Assembly (NCBI GenBank): GCA_030431355.1
Contig: JAUIJG010000057.1
Span: forward strand, 1 to 16,863
From: a bacterium
Lineage (GTDB): Bacteria; Cyanobacteriota; Vampirovibrionia; Obscuribacterales; Obscuribacteraceae
Direction of reading: 5' to 3'
Length of the DNA: 16,863 bases
The notes under the pieces are model-generated. The model searched no databases. It was not told the DNA's origin and saw only the letters and a program-made list of their open reading frames with translations. Positions 1 to 8,447 of the stretch are shown here, piece after piece. Both the position numbers and the translations under genes were made by a program. Position 1 is the stretch's first letter. Each line of letters starts with the position of its first letter.

Positions 1-662
1 TGATGGGCATACAAGCCGATCTCCTCGGTTGCCAGGCCCTGGGAATAAAAAACATCCTCGCCCTGACCGGCGATCCACCGGCCCTGGGGAATTATGCCCA
101 TGCAACAGCGGTTTATGATGTGGATTCTATCGGTTTGATAAAGATCATATCCCAACTGAACGAAGGGCAAGACATCGCCGGTAATACCATAGGCAGGCCG
201 ACCCAACTATCCATCGGCTGCGCTCTCAATTGTACCCACGAAGATAGAAAACTTGAGCTGGACAGATTTTCCCGAAAACTGGAAGCGGGAGCACATTTTG
301 TGATGACCCAGCCCATCTATCAAGTCAGCGACTTAAGTGACTTCCTCGATGATTTCGGTGAATGTCCCGTACCGATTCTTGTGGGAATAATGCCGCTCCA
401 CTCCTCCAAGCATGCTGAGTATCTCCACAACGAAGTACCAGGCATAACCATTCCCGATAAAATCAGAAAAGCGATGGCAAAAGCCGGAGACCAGGGCGCA
501 AAAATTGGACTGGAATTGGCGGAAGCTTTGTTAGAACAAGTGAGAGATATTTGTCAGGGGACCTATCTGGTGCCGAGCTTCGGAAGGTACGAAGACATGT
601 GTACCCTCACCAGCCGCCTGAAAAGACACATGACCCGGTCAAAATCCGCGACAAAGCAATAA
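1..662 (+). CDS. metF: Methylenetetrahydrofolate reductase, C-terminal part (5' end outside window)
   Basis: Enzyme reducing 5,10-methylene-THF to 5-methyl-THF, the methyl donor for methionine synthase; FAD-dependent and cytoplasmic. About 219 residues are visible, the first complete codon being at position 3. Family landmarks are in order: LTGDPP near residue 21, VYDVDSIGLI near 38, the MTQPIY strand near 101, VGIMPL near 127, LHNEVPGITIP near 141 and a closing GRYE near 194. The NEVPGI and SSKHAEYLHN segments resemble the MTHFR half of the fused homocysteine S-methyltransferase/MTHFR proteins (YitJ type), so a methyltransferase domain may lie upstream. That part is not visible and the fusion is inference. 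The ATG at position 3 is probably internal, because the N-terminal strands of the barrel are missing. It converges on the TPR gene with 28 bp between stops. The metH gene for the next step lies nearby on the opposite strand. Confidence 0.9.
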   Translation, partial: MGIQADLLGCQALGIKNILALTGDPPALGNYAHATAVYDVDSIGLIKIISQLNEGQDIAGNTIGRPTQLSIGCALNCTHEDRKLELDRFSRKLEAGAHFVMTQPIYQVSDLSDFLDDFGECPVPILVGIMPLHSSKHAEYLHNEVPGITIPDKIRKAMAKAGDQGAKIGLELAEALLEQVRDICQGTYLVPSFGRYEDMCTLTSRLKRHMTRSKSATKQ

Positions 663-690
663 AAAGTCTACACGCTCTTATCTCTCTATT

Positions 691-1590
691 CTAAAGCCGA
701 TACCAGGTACCATGGCGGGAACGAATGCTATGCACTTCCTGATCGATGGCCTGGGCCTCTTCAATACGCTTCATCTTGCGCAATAGCTTAGCGTACTGGG
801 TAAGAGCTTCTGCAACTTTGGGGTGCCTGGGTCCAAAAACAGCTCTTCTTATCGCGACCGACGCTTCAAAAAGCGGCTTAGACACGGTGAATTTATTTTG
901 GAAATAGTAGAGGCGAGCCAGATTCTTCAAACTATTTGCCACCAGAAAATGATCCGTTCCTAACTGGGCCTCACGGATTTTCAAAGCCTCGATTAAAAGT
1001 GGCTCCATCGCTTCATAGAGCTTGGTCCGACAATAAAGGTCGGCAAGCTTTGTAAGACAATCGGCCAGTTGTAGAGAATCAGAACCGGAGACTTGTCGGA
1101 TGAGATCAACCTCCAACTCCATCTCTTTTACCTTTTCCGCCACATTCTGAGCGTTCAAAGTATAAAGACTGTCCGAGACGATATCGAGACTGGTGGATGA
1201 ATCAACCGCCCTATCCCGGCTGGGCGAGGGGACACTCATGTTGGCTGCGGATATCCTGGTGGAACTCTGGGCGCCAGGTTCCGGAGCCACATTGACTCTC
1301 TCGGAAGAAAGTTGCCCATCGGGACCGATCAAGTCTTCTTTACGAATAGCTTTCAAGCGCGCAAGACTGTTTCGGGTCTCTTCAGCCTCCCGGTTATGGG
1401 GACCGATGGCTCGCTCTCTAATCTCCAGGGCTCTCTGGTAAAGCTTTTCAGCATCGTCCAGCATACCCTTATCCATATAAAGGTCGGCCAATTTGGAGAC
1501 GGTATAGGCTACTTCAGGACTCTGGTTTCCTAAAGCCTGTTCTTGAATGCTCAAGAATTTCAATAGTTCGGGTATGGTTTCTGCTTTCAT
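691..1590 (-). CDS. Kinesin-light-chain-like TPR protein
   Basis: Predicted 299-residue soluble protein built of tetratricopeptide repeats, a protein-interaction scaffold with no enzymatic motif. Two TPR blocks are seen: residues about 22-82 (SPEVAYTVSKLADLY, then AEKLYQRALEIRERAIGPHN) and about 155-290 (ADCLTKLADLY, EALKIREAQLG, VANSLKNLARLYY, RRAVFGPRHPKVAEAL). The spacing and the G-P/T-x-H-x-x-V-A signature are those of the roughly 42-residue kinesin-light-chain TPR subclass. A Ser/Pro/Arg-rich, probably disordered linker (about 85-150) separates the blocks. I chose the ATG at 1590. The frame stays open to a TTG at 1761, but that stretch reads as non-repetitive, Cys/Phe-rich sequence unlike the rest. 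Neither start has a Shine-Dalgarno sequence, so the start is uncertain. There is no signal peptide from the 1590 start. The partner is unknown. Confidence 0.75.
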   Translation of the reverse strand: MKAETIPELLKFLSIQEQALGNQSPEVAYTVSKLADLYMDKGMLDDAEKLYQRALEIRERAIGPHNREAEETRNSLARLKAIRKEDLIGPDGQLSSERVNVAPEPGAQSSTRISAANMSVPSPSRDRAVDSSTSLDIVSDSLYTLNAQNVAEKVKEMELEVDLIRQVSGSDSLQLADCLTKLADLYCRTKLYEAMEPLLIEALKIREAQLGTDHFLVANSLKNLARLYYFQNKFTVSKPLFEASVAIRRAVFGPRHPKVAEALTQYAKLLRKMKRIEEAQAIDQEVHSIRSRHGTWYRL

Positions 1591-2102
1591 AAAATAAAAA
1601 GTGGACAGCAAGGAATTCAATGATCTGGCAATGAAAACAAATATGGAATCATCGACAAAGGAATATAGGGCAGGGTTAAAAGAAGAACATACTAACGTTT
1701 GGGGACACCAGCGGACTAATTTACCTCCCAATACTTTTCTCCTACTTTCATTCTTGCCCAACCGGCGGCTGAGATTTGCTCGTAAAACTTATATCTTTGT
1801 ACGGAAAATCCAATAAACCTGGCTGGGTAGCCCCAAAATAGCGAAAAATTTCAAGAAAAGCCCCGGGATATACAGTCGACACAGTACTTATATAGATAAC
1901 CCATACAAATATATCTCCATTCCAATACCCCAAACCGGGTGAAAGCACCTAGCATGGGAGATGTGGGAGTAGATAAAGATAACTTTGAGCAGACCTGACC
2001 CAACCCGTTCTGGTGTTGAGCTAATGCTTTTTGAAAAAGCCTATGAAGGAAGAGGATAAGTATCCGTCAAAGCGTTCCAGCCCTATCGATAAGGATAGGG
2101 TG
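1591..2102. other. Divergent intergenic region, no gene recognised
   Basis: About 0.5 kb between the TPR gene and the LRV-repeat gene, which point away from each other, so it should hold two promoters. It is visibly A+T-richer than the flanks, with runs such as ACTTATATAGATAAC near 1885. I could not pair any hexamer with a convincing -35, and saw no RNA gene, strong hairpin or T-tailed terminator. A 66-codon frame on the minus strand (1748-1948) and an 11-codon frame at 2024-2059 show no recognisable features. The right part (2043-2102) could instead be the start of the next gene. Confidence 0.5.
2091..2095 (+). promoter_or_regulatory. Ribosome binding site AAGGA that favours the ATG at 2103
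   Basis: AAGGA followed by a 7-nt spacer and ATG at 2103. The alternative upstream starts in the same frame (TTG 2031, ATG 2043) have no purine-rich element in front, so this site decides the start call. Confidence 0.5.
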
Positions 2103-3257
2103 ATGGAGAACGCAGAAACGTCCCCGGTTCAACCGGGGACGGACGAACACGGAGTAGCAAAGGATCCAGTCAATCTAGCAAAAGACTGGACCACATGCCT
2201 TGCCGACGAATGGGAAATCAGTGAGAATTCCATGCTCACCGATGAAATCATAAAAGCGCATCTACTCACCAGCCACGAGATGGAAGAGATTATCGATAGG
2301 GTTGCCGACGAAACCTTTGAAGAAGAAGAGAAGAATCCACTTTATACTGGCAGAAAAGCGGCGGAGAATCTGATCACCTCTCTGTCTGAGTCGGTAAGCG
2401 GCAGCAAAAATCCTTCCATAAAAGTTGATCCCAAAGATAACACCAGAAAAGCTGATGAAAGTGTAGACTCTCTTGTTCGCAGCAAAGATGACCTTGTGCC
2501 ATCCGAAACCGCAGACTTTCCCACTTCCAGCAATCCTTTTAAGCAAGCCACAAACGCAGGTCTTTTAGACATCGCCAATTCCAAAAACACGACAGAAGCG
2601 ACCTTGATGTGGCTCTCTCAAAATCCGGACGCCTCTATAAGAAGCGCTGTTGCAGGAAACCCGAGGGCGACGAAACAGATAATGGCTAAACTGGTCAAAG
2701 ATCACGATGGTCACGTCAAGCTGGCGGCGCTGGACAATCCGGAATTGACCTCAGATCTGGTTGTTGACCTGTTAACCGATGCCAATCCCCTTGTATCCTT
2801 GAGGGCCTATGAAGTCCTCAATGAAAGGAGGAAGAAAGCCGGACTTGAACCTATTATTGATCGAAGAAAAGTAAATACCGTCAACGAACTGCCCGCGCTC
2901 TCTCCCACAGACACGAAGATCAAGGCAGCCAAAGAAGCTCCCATAACCGCCAGTGGTGCACACGAAGCCATCGAGTTTTTACGTATGATGGCCAAGAGAC
3001 ACTCCACACCGATTCAGAGACTGGCTGAACTTGCCACCCATCCGGATACTCTAGTAAGAGCGGCTGTGGCAAGGAACTCCAAGTCCCCGATAGATGTTCT
3101 CTGGAGTTTAGTGAACGACAAAAACAGCGAAGTAAAACAGGGCTTGATCAAAAACGAAAGCTGCCCGCTGGAACTTCTCTGGGCTCTCAGAAACGACCCG
3201 GACCAGACTGTCTCCACAGACGCTCGACGAGAACTGGATAAGTTCAACATCCAATAG
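2103..3257 (+). CDS. LRV/HEAT-like helical repeat protein
   Basis: Predicted 384-residue cytoplasmic protein of unknown role. Residues 1-150 are acidic and low in complexity (EEEEKNPLY, SLSESVSGSKNP, PSETADFPTSSNP), probably disordered. Two blocks of short paired helices follow: about 160-240 (LMWLSQNPDASIRSAVAGNP, LVKDHDGHVKLAALDNPE, LTDANPLVSLRAYEVL) and about 300-378 (RLAELATHPDTLVRAAVARN, LVNDKNSEVKQGLIKN, ALRNDPDQTVSTDARREL). The pattern L-x-x-D/P-x-x-x-x-V-R-x-A-V-A-x-N-P is that of leucine-rich repeat variant (LRV) and HEAT-like repeats, which bind proteins. No catalytic motif, Cys cluster, signal peptide or membrane span is seen. The start at 2103 rests on its ribosome binding site; ATG 2043 would add 20 residues. 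It converges on metH with only 19 bp between stops, and no co-transcribed neighbour suggests a function. Confidence 0.75.
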   Translation: MENAETSPVQPGTDEHGVAKDPVNLAKDWTTCLADEWEISENSMLTDEIIKAHLLTSHEMEEIIDRVADETFEEEEKNPLYTGRKAAENLITSLSESVSGSKNPSIKVDPKDNTRKADESVDSLVRSKDDLVPSETADFPTSSNPFKQATNAGLLDIANSKNTTEATLMWLSQNPDASIRSAVAGNPRATKQIMAKLVKDHDGHVKLAALDNPELTSDLVVDLLTDANPLVSLRAYEVLNERRKKAGLEPIIDRRKVNTVNELPALSPTDTKIKAAKEAPITASGAHEAIEFLRMMAKRHSTPIQRLAELATHPDTLVRAAVARNSKSPIDVLWSLVNDKNSEVKQGLIKNESCPLELLWALRNDPDQTVSTDARRELDKFNIQ

Positions 3258-3276
3258 GAAAACCGGCAGTATTGGC

Positions 3277-6200
3277 TCAGACAGTCTTCTTCTTCTTAGA
3301 ATCCAGTACATTGAAATATTTGGCTTCCGGGTGATGAACGATCACGGCAGATGTACTCTGCTCCGGCACCAATTGATACTCTTCGGTCAGGGAGACCCCT
3401 ATGCGCTCTGGCTCAAGCAGTTCAAAGAGCTTTTGCTGATCTTCAAGATTGGGACAGGCGGGATACCCGAAACTATATCTGGTGCCACGATAACCCTGCT
3501 GGAACAATCCGGCTATATCATCGGCGTCCTCCGAAGCAAATCCCAACTCTTGTCTTACGCGTTTGTGTACCAGCTCAGCGCAAGCTTCGGCGGACTCGAC
3601 AGCAAGACCATGGAAATACAAGTAGTCAGAATACTTGTCGGAATCAAAAAGTGACTGGGAATACTCGGTCGCCCTGGCTCCGACGGTAGCAAGTTGCATA
3701 GCCAGGACATCCATATTGTCACCTTCAACCTCGTCAACGGAAGTGAAGTAGTCGGAGATACACAGACCGCGACCATGGCTCTGGCGCGGGAAAGTGAATC
3801 TCAACCACTCGGTCTTCCGATCTTCCCTGTATATAATCAAGTCGTCATTTGAAGAGAGACAGGGGAAGTAGCCATAGACTGATTTTGGAATAAGGAGCTT
3901 GTCCCGGGAAGCTTCCTTCTTAAGCCTCTCAAGTACCGGATAGATCTTGGTATCAAGCAACCTATCATAATCTTCCTGGGAACTATCACCTTTTCTAACC
4001 CGCCACTGACCTCGTATCAGAACGTTGAGATTGATGTAATCATAGACCTCATCAATATTGAGATCCTCGATTACCCGGGAACCCCAGAATGGAGGCTTGG
4101 GTACCGTCACTCCTCGGGCGACATCCGAGCGTCCCTTTTCCAGTGATGCGTTAGACAAAGTGGACTCCACAGTCGATGGCTTTTTCTCATCGACATCTTC
4201 ATCACTCTCCAGATCAACAGTACCATCCCCGGAGTCGGCAAGATCATCCTCGCATAGATCCGTGTTCACAGGTTTCTTTTGACCGAGCATCTCCTCTTCC
4301 GATAGCTCTTCCAGATTTCGCCCCTCGGCTTTCAGACCGGCAAGTATCTCCATAATCTTCAGGTCATCAAAAGCATCTTGCCCGTAAAACAACTTGCCTT
4401 TATAAGTGCTCCGGCAATCTTCCTCGACATAACGCCGGGTAAGCGCCGCTCCCCCGAGAATAATCGGCAAGTTGATACCACGTTCATTCAAGACCTGCAA
4501 ATTATCATTCATAATCACGGTCGATTTAACAAGTAGACCGCTCATACCTATGCAGTCGGCTTTATGTTCCTGGGTAGCAGCGATAATGTTCTCAATCGGC
4601 TGTTTGATACCAAGGTTGATCACCTTGTATCCATTGTTACTTAAGATAATATCCACCAGGTTTTTGCCAATATCGTGCACATCACCTTTGACGGTGGCAA
4701 GGACCATGATGCCTCTCTCCTGCCCTTCCACTTTCTCCATAAACGGCTCCAGATAAGCCACCGCCGCTTTCATTGTCTCGGCAGACTGGAGGACGAAAGG
4801 CAGCTGCATCTTACCCGCGCCGAAAAGCTCACCAACAACTTTCATTCCGTTCAGGAGGATCTTATTAATGATATCGAGGGGCTTATAGGTCTTGAGCGCT
4901 ATATCCAGATCTTTTTCCAGTTCAACCCGGTCACCGTCGATAACCCGATTCTCCAAAACATCTTCTATTTTCCTTGACCGAACTACCTTCTTCTCACTTT
5001 CTCCCTTAGATTGTTTCTTCTTGTAGAAGTCGAGCAGCGTAAAAAGCGGATCATACTCGGGCGAGCGCTCATCAAAAATCAGTTTACGATGATACTCTCT
5101 CTCTTCTTCGGCGATCTTAAAGAGAGGCATGATTTTCTGGGCGTTAACTATGGCCATATCAAGACCATACTCAACCGCATAGTGCAAGAAAACAGAATTC
5201 AAAATCTGCCGAATCTTCTGATCAAATCCAAAGGAGATATTACTAACCCCTAGAATCGTCTTTGCCCCTGGCAAAGTACTCTTTATTGACTTGATTGCTT
5301 CCAGAGTTTCTAAACCCAGACGTCGATCTTCGTCATTGCCGGTGGACAGAGTAAAAGTAAGAGCATCAAATATGATATCACTAGCAGGCATTCCCTCTTC
5401 CAGGCAGATATCATAGATTCGCTTCGCTACCGCTACTTTTTTATCCAGGGTCTTTGCCATTCCATCTTCATCGATGGTCAGGGCTACGGTGGCAGCTCCG
5501 AATCTAGTGATCAGGCCCAGCTTGCGCCGCATCGACTCCTCTCCATCTTCAAGGTTGATCGAGTTGACCACTGGCTTACCGGCTATGCATTGCAGAGCGC
5601 TATCGAGCACCGGATACTCCGTGGAATCAATCATAATCGGAATCGACAACTCGGTGTTCAATCGACTGATGAAACGCACCATATCGGCATTTTCATCCCT
5701 TCCCACATAGGCGGTGCAGACATCCAGTATATGGGCTCCCTCTTTCTCTTGCCCTCTGGCCATGGCTACCATACCGTCAAGATCATCTTTCTCAAGCAAT
5801 CTTTTGAACTTTCTGCTGCCATTGGTGTTTGTCCGCTCACCGACTATCAGTGGAGGATTATCTATCTCGAGAGCAACACTGGAATAAATACTCGACACTG
5901 ACGGGATGAATTCGACCGAACGCTTCTTCGGACTTCTATTACCCACAGCGTCAACTACAGCTTTCAAATGTTCCGGAGTGGTACCACAGCAGCCACCGAC
6001 AATATTGACACCCTCTTCAAAGGCAAAATGCCGCAGGGATTCGGCAAGCTGTTCGGGAGTGAGCTTGTAAACAGTCTCTCCGTCAACATTCTCAGGCAAG
6101 CCTGCATTGGGCAAAACCGACACGAAGGCTTTGCTGTTGGAACAAAGATAGCGAATGTGATCGACCATCTCTTCCGGTCCGGTGGCACAATTGATACCAA

Positions 6201-6858
6201 TCACGTCAACAGGGAATGAGGAGAGAACCGCCAAAGCACAGGAGATATCAGAACCGACCAACATTGTGGAGAGCGGCGGCGCTTCTATGGTTACTTGAAC
6301 GATTGTAGGAACTCTCTTACCTGCTACTTTCAGGTAATCCTGAATCGCTATTACAGCAGCCTTAGCCTGCAGAAGATCCTGACCGGTCTCAAACTGCAGA
6401 ACATCAACTCCGCCATCCACCAGCCCTCTCACCTGCTCGTAGTAAGCGTCTTTCATCTTAGCGAAGCTGATATGACCGAGAGAAGGCAATTTGGTTGTGG
6501 GACCAATGGAGCCGGAGACAAATTTGCGCTCCTCTGACCGGGAGTAGGAGGATGCTACTTCTCTGGCTATTTGAGCCGCTTTTTTGTTGAGCTCATAGGC
6601 TCTCTCAGCCAGGTCGAACTCGGCAAGAACCACCGGAGAGCCACCAAAAGTATCTGTCTCCACCACGTCGCAGCCGACTTTGAAGAAGGACTCATGGATA
6701 CCACCGATGGCATCCGGCACAGTCTCCACCAGAATCTCAGGACAGTTTTCGTATCCGTCATAGTCGTCCAGGCTCAAGTCAAGCTTATGAATCGATGTGC
6801 CCATGGCACCATCGAAAATAAGAACCTTCTCTTGCAAAGCCTTCAGAAATTCAGACAT
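3277..6858 (-). CDS. metH: Cobalamin-dependent methionine synthase
   Basis: Transfers a methyl group from 5-methyl-THF through methylcobalamin to homocysteine, giving methionine. All modules are present in 1193 residues (E. coli MetH has 1227). The homocysteine-binding barrel covers about 10-310, with zinc ligands Cys224 (GINCATGPE) and Cys290/Cys291 ([11 protein letters not shown]). The pterin-binding barrel covers about 335-600 (GERTNTNGS near 340). The cobalamin cap and Rossmann domains cover about 640-850, with DVHDIG carrying the cobalt ligand His728, then SGLLVKS near 773 and GGAAL near 802. The AdoMet-binding reactivation domain covers about 920-1180 ([25 protein letters not shown] at 1124-1136). 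An acidic linker of about 60 residues (857-918) joins the last two. The C-terminus is a short lysine tail. The overall type matches cyanobacterial rather than enterobacterial MetH. No riboswitch is apparent in the 79 bp upstream, so it may be co-transcribed with the pstS-like gene. The ATG at 6858 has only a weak, distant AGG. Confidence 0.97.
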   Translation of the reverse strand: MSEFLKALQEKVLIFDGAMGTSIHKLDLSLDDYDGYENCPEILVETVPDAIGGIHESFFKVGCDVVETDTFGGSPVVLAEFDLAERAYELNKKAAQIAREVASSYSRSEERKFVSGSIGPTTKLPSLGHISFAKMKDAYYEQVRGLVDGGVDVLQFETGQDLLQAKAAVIAIQDYLKVAGKRVPTIVQVTIEAPPLSTMLVGSDISCALAVLSSFPVDVIGINCATGPEEMVDHIRYLCSNSKAFVSVLPNAGLPENVDGETVYKLTPEQLAESLRHFAFEEGVNIVGGCCGTTPEHLKAVVDAVGNRSPKKRSVEFIPSVSSIYSSVALEIDNPPLIVGERTNTNGSRKFKRLLEKDDLDGMVAMARGQEKEGAHILDVCTAYVGRDENADMVRFISRLNTELSIPIMIDSTEYPVLDSALQCIAGKPVVNSINLEDGEESMRRKLGLITRFGAATVALTIDEDGMAKTLDKKVAVAKRIYDICLEEGMPASDIIFDALTFTLSTGNDEDRRLGLETLEAIKSIKSTLPGAKTILGVSNISFGFDQKIRQILNSVFLHYAVEYGLDMAIVNAQKIMPLFKIAEEEREYHRKLIFDERSPEYDPLFTLLDFYKKKQSKGESEKKVVRSRKIEDVLENRVIDGDRVELEKDLDIALKTYKPLDIINKILLNGMKVVGELFGAGKMQLPFVLQSAETMKAAVAYLEPFMEKVEGQERGIMVLATVKGDVHDIGKNLVDIILSNNGYKVINLGIKQPIENIIAATQEHKADCIGMSGLLVKSTVIMNDNLQVLNERGINLPIILGGAALTRRYVEEDCRSTYKGKLFYGQDAFDDLKIMEILAGLKAEGRNLEELSEEEMLGQKKPVNTDLCEDDLADSGDGTVDLESDEDVDEKKPSTVESTLSNASLEKGRSDVARGVTVPKPPFWGSRVIEDLNIDEVYDYINLNVLIRGQWRVRKGDSSQEDYDRLLDTKIYPVLERLKKEASRDKLLIPKSVYGYFPCLSSNDDLIIYREDRKTEWLRFTFPRQSHGRGLCISDYFTSVDEVEGDNMDVLAMQLATVGARATEYSQSLFDSDKYSDYLYFHGLAVESAEACAELVHKRVRQELGFASEDADDIAGLFQQGYRGTRYSFGYPACPNLEDQQKLFELLEPERIGVSLTEEYQLVPEQSTSAVIVHHPEAKYFNVLDSKKKKTV

Positions 6859-6937
6859 TTAATGGAGATACCTGGTAGAAATCCGGTAAGAACCTGCACT
6901 AAAGATACACGCTAACAATAGTTTCGTAAATCAGAGA

Positions 6938-7831
6938 TTACTTTATGCAGAGATAGCCTTTCTCTTTGACGATCTTCTGACCTTCGGAGCTTAAACAGTA
7001 ATCAACAAACTCTTGCACGCTCGATTTGGGATCCTGGTCGTAGAAGAGATACAGCGGTCTGCTCAGGGGATAATCCCGGGAGATCGTCTCCAGGGAGGGC
7101 TTGACTGCGCTGGATGATGTAAGCAGTTTTACACTCAGCGCTTTCGCGCCGGAATTCAGGGCGATGCTAAGCCCGGAATAACCAATGGCAAAATCGTTAG
7201 TATCCACGCCTGCAAGCATCGCTTCATTGGAAGTCATAACCTTGATGCCATCTACAAAAGGAATCACCTTATCGTCGATTCTCTTCATCACATGCTCGGT
7301 AAAATAACGAAAGGTTCCCGATTTCTCTTCCCGGTTGAGAACAACAATCTTCTCTCCCTTCTTGCCGCCCAACTCGCCCCAGTCGGTAATTTCACCGGAA
7401 TAAATCTTTCTAAGGTTGCCAATAGTAATATCCTCAACCGGGTTGTTATGGTTGACAATTATGGCGATTGAATCCAGGGCGACCATGGAGCGATTTATCT
7501 TGATCCCTTTGTCGTGGAATATCTTTCGCTCTTCTTTAGTCAGGTCCCGTGAAGCCGCTGCTATATCCGTCGTTTTTTCCCCAAGCGCATCAATTCCCCT
7601 TCCCGAATCCGCACTGGTCACGGAGACAGGAATCTCCGGATGCTCTTTCATAAAACCCTTGCGCCAGCTGGTGAGCAAGATGTCCATCGTATCGGATCCT
7701 TCGATGGAGACCATATTCGTCTCCTGCCGAGGATCTTTGCCGGTTCCCATTTTGCAAGCGCTGACGAAGCTAGAAAGCAGCAACACCGCAATGACAATAC
7801 TTGAATAGCGAAGAATCGATGAACAGAACAT
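6938..7831 (-). CDS. pstS: PstS-like phosphate-binding lipoprotein
   Basis: Periplasmic or surface-anchored solute-binding protein of the phosphate ABC-transporter family, 297 residues. A lipoprotein signal peptide is clear: basic start, hydrophobic core 11-22, lipobox VSAC with the lipidated Cys at 26. The mature part carries PstS-family landmarks: VSIEGSDTM (41-49), SADSGRGIDALG (73-84), AAASRDLTKEE (91-101), VALDSIAIIVN (117-127), LRKIYSGEITDWGELGG (140-156) and the anion-binding loop EEKSGTFRYF (168-177). I start at ATG 7831, which has a GAGG about 11 nt upstream, rather than at the in-frame TTG at 7834. No pstC, pstA, pstB or phoU lies within the window, so it is an orphan here. It could be a second phosphate scavenger or a sensor-type binding protein. 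metH follows on the same strand after 106 bp from stop to start codon edge or less, so read-through is possible. Confidence 0.88.
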   Translation of the reverse strand: MFCSSILRYSSIVIAVLLLSSFVSACKMGTGKDPRQETNMVSIEGSDTMDILLTSWRKGFMKEHPEIPVSVTSADSGRGIDALGEKTTDIAAASRDLTKEERKIFHDKGIKINRSMVALDSIAIIVNHNNPVEDITIGNLRKIYSGEITDWGELGGKKGEKIVVLNREEKSGTFRYFTEHVMKRIDDKVIPFVDGIKVMTSNEAMLAGVDTNDFAIGYSGLSIALNSGAKALSVKLLTSSSAVKPSLETISRDYPLSRPLYLFYDQDPKSSVQEFVDYCLSSEGQKIVKEKGYLCIK

Positions 7832-7867
7832 CAAATCAAGAACCTCTTCTGAAGGTAGTTGAATTTT

Positions 7868-7880
7868 CCAATTAAATTGG
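7868..7880. promoter_or_regulatory. 13-bp palindrome in the pstS leader, possible operator
   Basis: Perfect inverted repeat CCAATT-A-AATTGG, lying 37-49 bp before the pstS start codon. Flanking TTTT and AAAA could extend it after a 3-nt bulge. Position and symmetry suit a dimeric regulator, but no regulator is identified and an A+T-rich palindrome of this size can occur by chance. Confidence 0.25.
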
Positions 7881-8005
7881 GAGAAAAGCCACCAGTACGA
7901 TTTAACTTTTAATATTGAACCGTTGAGACTTTTGAGTTTGAGTCTGCAATACCTTTAGCAGGCCAAACTTTCCAGGGATTTCTAATCTAGAGAGCAAGAC
8001 ACGCT

Positions 8006-8022
8006 TTCTTTACAGTAAAGAA
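8006..8022. repeat. 17-bp palindrome
   Basis: Perfect inverted repeat TTCTTTAC-A-GTAAAGAA. As RNA it would form a 6-bp stem with a 5-nt loop, too weak for a terminator, and no T-run follows on either strand. It may be a protein-binding site, or without function. Confidence 0.4.
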
Positions 8023-8100
8023 GCTCGAAGCTCCGCGCGCTTGCCCTGAATCCAGGTTAAATTGAGACTAAATGCGTAGCGATTATACATTTGCATATCT

Positions 8101-8251
8101 GCATGCTCGGTGTCTGCTCTCGGTCTGCTAATTGCCTGCTCATTGCCTGCTCTCTGTCTGCTAGGTGCCTGCTAATTGCCTGCTCATTGCCTGCTCTCGG
8201 TCTGCTCTCTGCCCGATCGGTGCCTGCTCATTCTCTTGGTGCCTGCTCGGT
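8101..8251. repeat. 11-bp tandem array, consensus GYCTGCTNNKK
   Basis: Thirteen recognisable units in strict 11-bp register from 8101 to 8232 and again at 8241-8251, broken only by an 8-bp piece at 8233-8240. GYCTGCT is nearly invariant and the last four bases vary among AATT, CATT, CTCT, CTCG, CGGT and AGGT. Units at 8123-8166 and 8167-8210 repeat the order AATT, CATT, CTC(T/G), giving a 44-bp higher-order period. The unit is not a multiple of three and no reading frame runs through it, so it is non-coding. It lacks the unique spacers of a CRISPR array. Confidence 0.9.
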
Positions 8252-8333
8252 GTGTCCGACAGAATAGAAACCGTTGAAGAATAAGCACCATATATGATGA
8301 CTCTTCATCCCAGCAGATTTTCTAACTATTGCA

Positions 8334-8447
8334 ATCTCCGCCGGTCTCAGTTATCTACGTAGGTTTCAATCATCTCCGCCGGAGTCAATCATTTCCGCCA
8401 GCTTCCGCCATCTCAGCCAGCTTCAATCATCTCCGTATGCTTTGATC
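8334..8447. repeat. 19-bp tandem array continuous with the 3' end of the dehydrogenase gene
   Basis: Six 19-bp units in exact register: 8334, 8353, 8372, 8391, 8410 and 8429. Read on the minus strand the consensus is GATTGAAGCNGGCGGAGAT. The unit at 8429-8447 encodes the last residues of the dehydrogenase (IKAYGD), and the stop codon (8423-8425) lies in the next unit. The other units are degenerate copies downstream of the stop. The likely origin is tandem duplication of the gene's own end. Confidence 0.85.

Larger units (their letters stand above)
7832..8422. other. Repeat-rich intergenic region
   Basis: Nearly 0.6 kb without a gene between the pstS-like gene and the hydroxyacid dehydrogenase gene (both minus). 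From left to right it holds a 13-bp palindrome in the pstS leader, a 17-bp palindrome at 8006-8022, an immediate direct repeat of GAAGCTC at 8020-8033, the 11-bp tandem array 8101-8251, about 80 bp of unremarkable sequence, and most of the 19-bp array 8334-8447. I looked for a Pho-box-like direct repeat before pstS; there are TTTAAC/TTGAAC/TTGAGT-like words at 7901-7943, but their spacing is irregular. Confidence 0.7.

Noticed and set aside
1591..1761. N-terminal extension of the TPR protein from a TTG start
   Set aside because: The extension has no TPR character, is Cys/Phe-rich and lacks a ribosome binding site. ATG 1590 begins directly before the first helices.
1748..1948. 66-codon minus-strand frame in the divergent spacer
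   Set aside because: No family resemblance or ribosome binding site, and its composition looks like translated A+T-rich spacer.
2024..2059. 11-codon frame overlapping the possible start of the LRV gene, as a leader peptide
   Set aside because: No ribosome binding site, no run of regulatory codons and no attenuator hairpin.
3331..3689. Two overlapping plus-strand frames of over 100 codons
   Set aside because: Antisense to the well-supported reactivation domain of metH; no recognisable motif and no ribosome binding site.
6859..6937. AdoMet or cobalamin riboswitch before metH
   Set aside because: Only 79 bp separate metH from the preceding gene, too short for a cobalamin riboswitch, and no conserved box or paired structure was seen.
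7901..7943. Pho box upstream of the pstS-like gene
   Set aside because: TTTAAC/TTGAAC/TTGAGT-like words occur but not with the regular 11-bp spacing expected for PhoB-type direct repeats.
8101..8447. CRISPR array
   Set aside because: The 11-bp and 19-bp units abut without spacers, are far too short for CRISPR repeats, and no cas gene is present.
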